From an uncultured Clostridia bacterium (lineage in GTDB: Bacteria; Bacillota; Clostridia; Oscillospirales; Oscillospiraceae), in contig CAMDZY010000029.1 of assembly GCA_945910975.1 (NCBI GenBank), forward strand, positions 1-13,519: a stretch of DNA of 13,519 nt, read 5' to 3'. The notes under the pieces were generated by a model that ran no database searches, was not told where the DNA came from, and worked only from the letters and a program-made list of their open reading frames with translations. This document shows, piece by piece, positions 13,461 to 13,519 of the stretch (position 1 is its first letter; the number at the start of each line of letters is the position of its first letter). The position numbers and the translations under genes are program-made.

Positions 13461-13519
13461 AGAGTGCCGAAAAAGCCTCGCAGAGTTCGCCGCGATAGCG
13501 GCGAATAAAATTCAATCAT
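13461..13519. repeat. Second copy of the structured repeat, cut by the window edge
   Basis: Bases 13461-13519 align to 1722-1780 without gaps: 56 of 59 identical, and 13469-13519 match 1730-1780 at all 51 positions. The copy is in the same orientation as the first and begins 2 nt after a terminator hairpin. The rest of the element lies beyond the window. Confidence 0.9.

Overview
The window looks like chromosomal DNA of a Gram-positive Clostridia-type anaerobe, probably an Oscillospiraceae/Ruminococcaceae relative. The reasons are the strong AGGAGG-type ribosome binding sites, a FemAB-family peptidoglycan enzyme, a paired MBOAT and DHHW surface-acylation cassette, and a Ser/Thr kinase-like protein with an extracellular tail. 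The genus is inference. No RNA gene, CRISPR array, transposase or phage gene was seen.

Left part (1-1971, genes on the minus strand): a small three-helix membrane protein (140-457) with its own promoter, then a FemX/FemAB-like aminoacyltransferase (571-1611). The stretch 1612-1970 holds no gene. It carries a highly structured, non-coding repeat of about 212 nt (1722-1933) sandwiched between two near-identical 28-bp terminator-type hairpins. A second copy of the repeat begins at 13461 and runs off the window.

Centre (1971-9031): a MacB-like fused ABC ATPase/permease (minus) and an AGCS sodium:amino-acid symporter (plus) diverge from two promoters that use the same 30 bp in opposite directions. 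Next on the plus strand is a promoter whose -35 box contains the symporter's stop codon. It drives a two-gene cassette, an AlgI-like MBOAT acyltransferase and a DHHW (AlgJ/AlgX-like) SGNH protein, which together probably O-acylate a cell-surface polymer.

Right part (9075-13407): a 974-aa membrane protein (minus) with a kinase fold inside and fibronectin-III-like domains outside. Its HRD catalytic aspartate is replaced by asparagine, so it is probably a pseudokinase. It diverges from a zinc-ribbon/Big_2/SH3b membrane protein (plus). Both proteins share one plan: cytoplasmic sensor domain, acidic/proline linker, lysine-rich stop, one membrane helix, and Ig-like ectodomain. Their shared 215-bp intergenic region has two consensus promoters and related operator-like palindromes. 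I infer an envelope-sensing module.

The window is strongly biased to envelope functions: peptidoglycan branching, surface-polymer acylation, export and wall-contacting signalling. The two items most worth following are the hairpin-associated structured repeat and the pseudokinase/SH3b pair.
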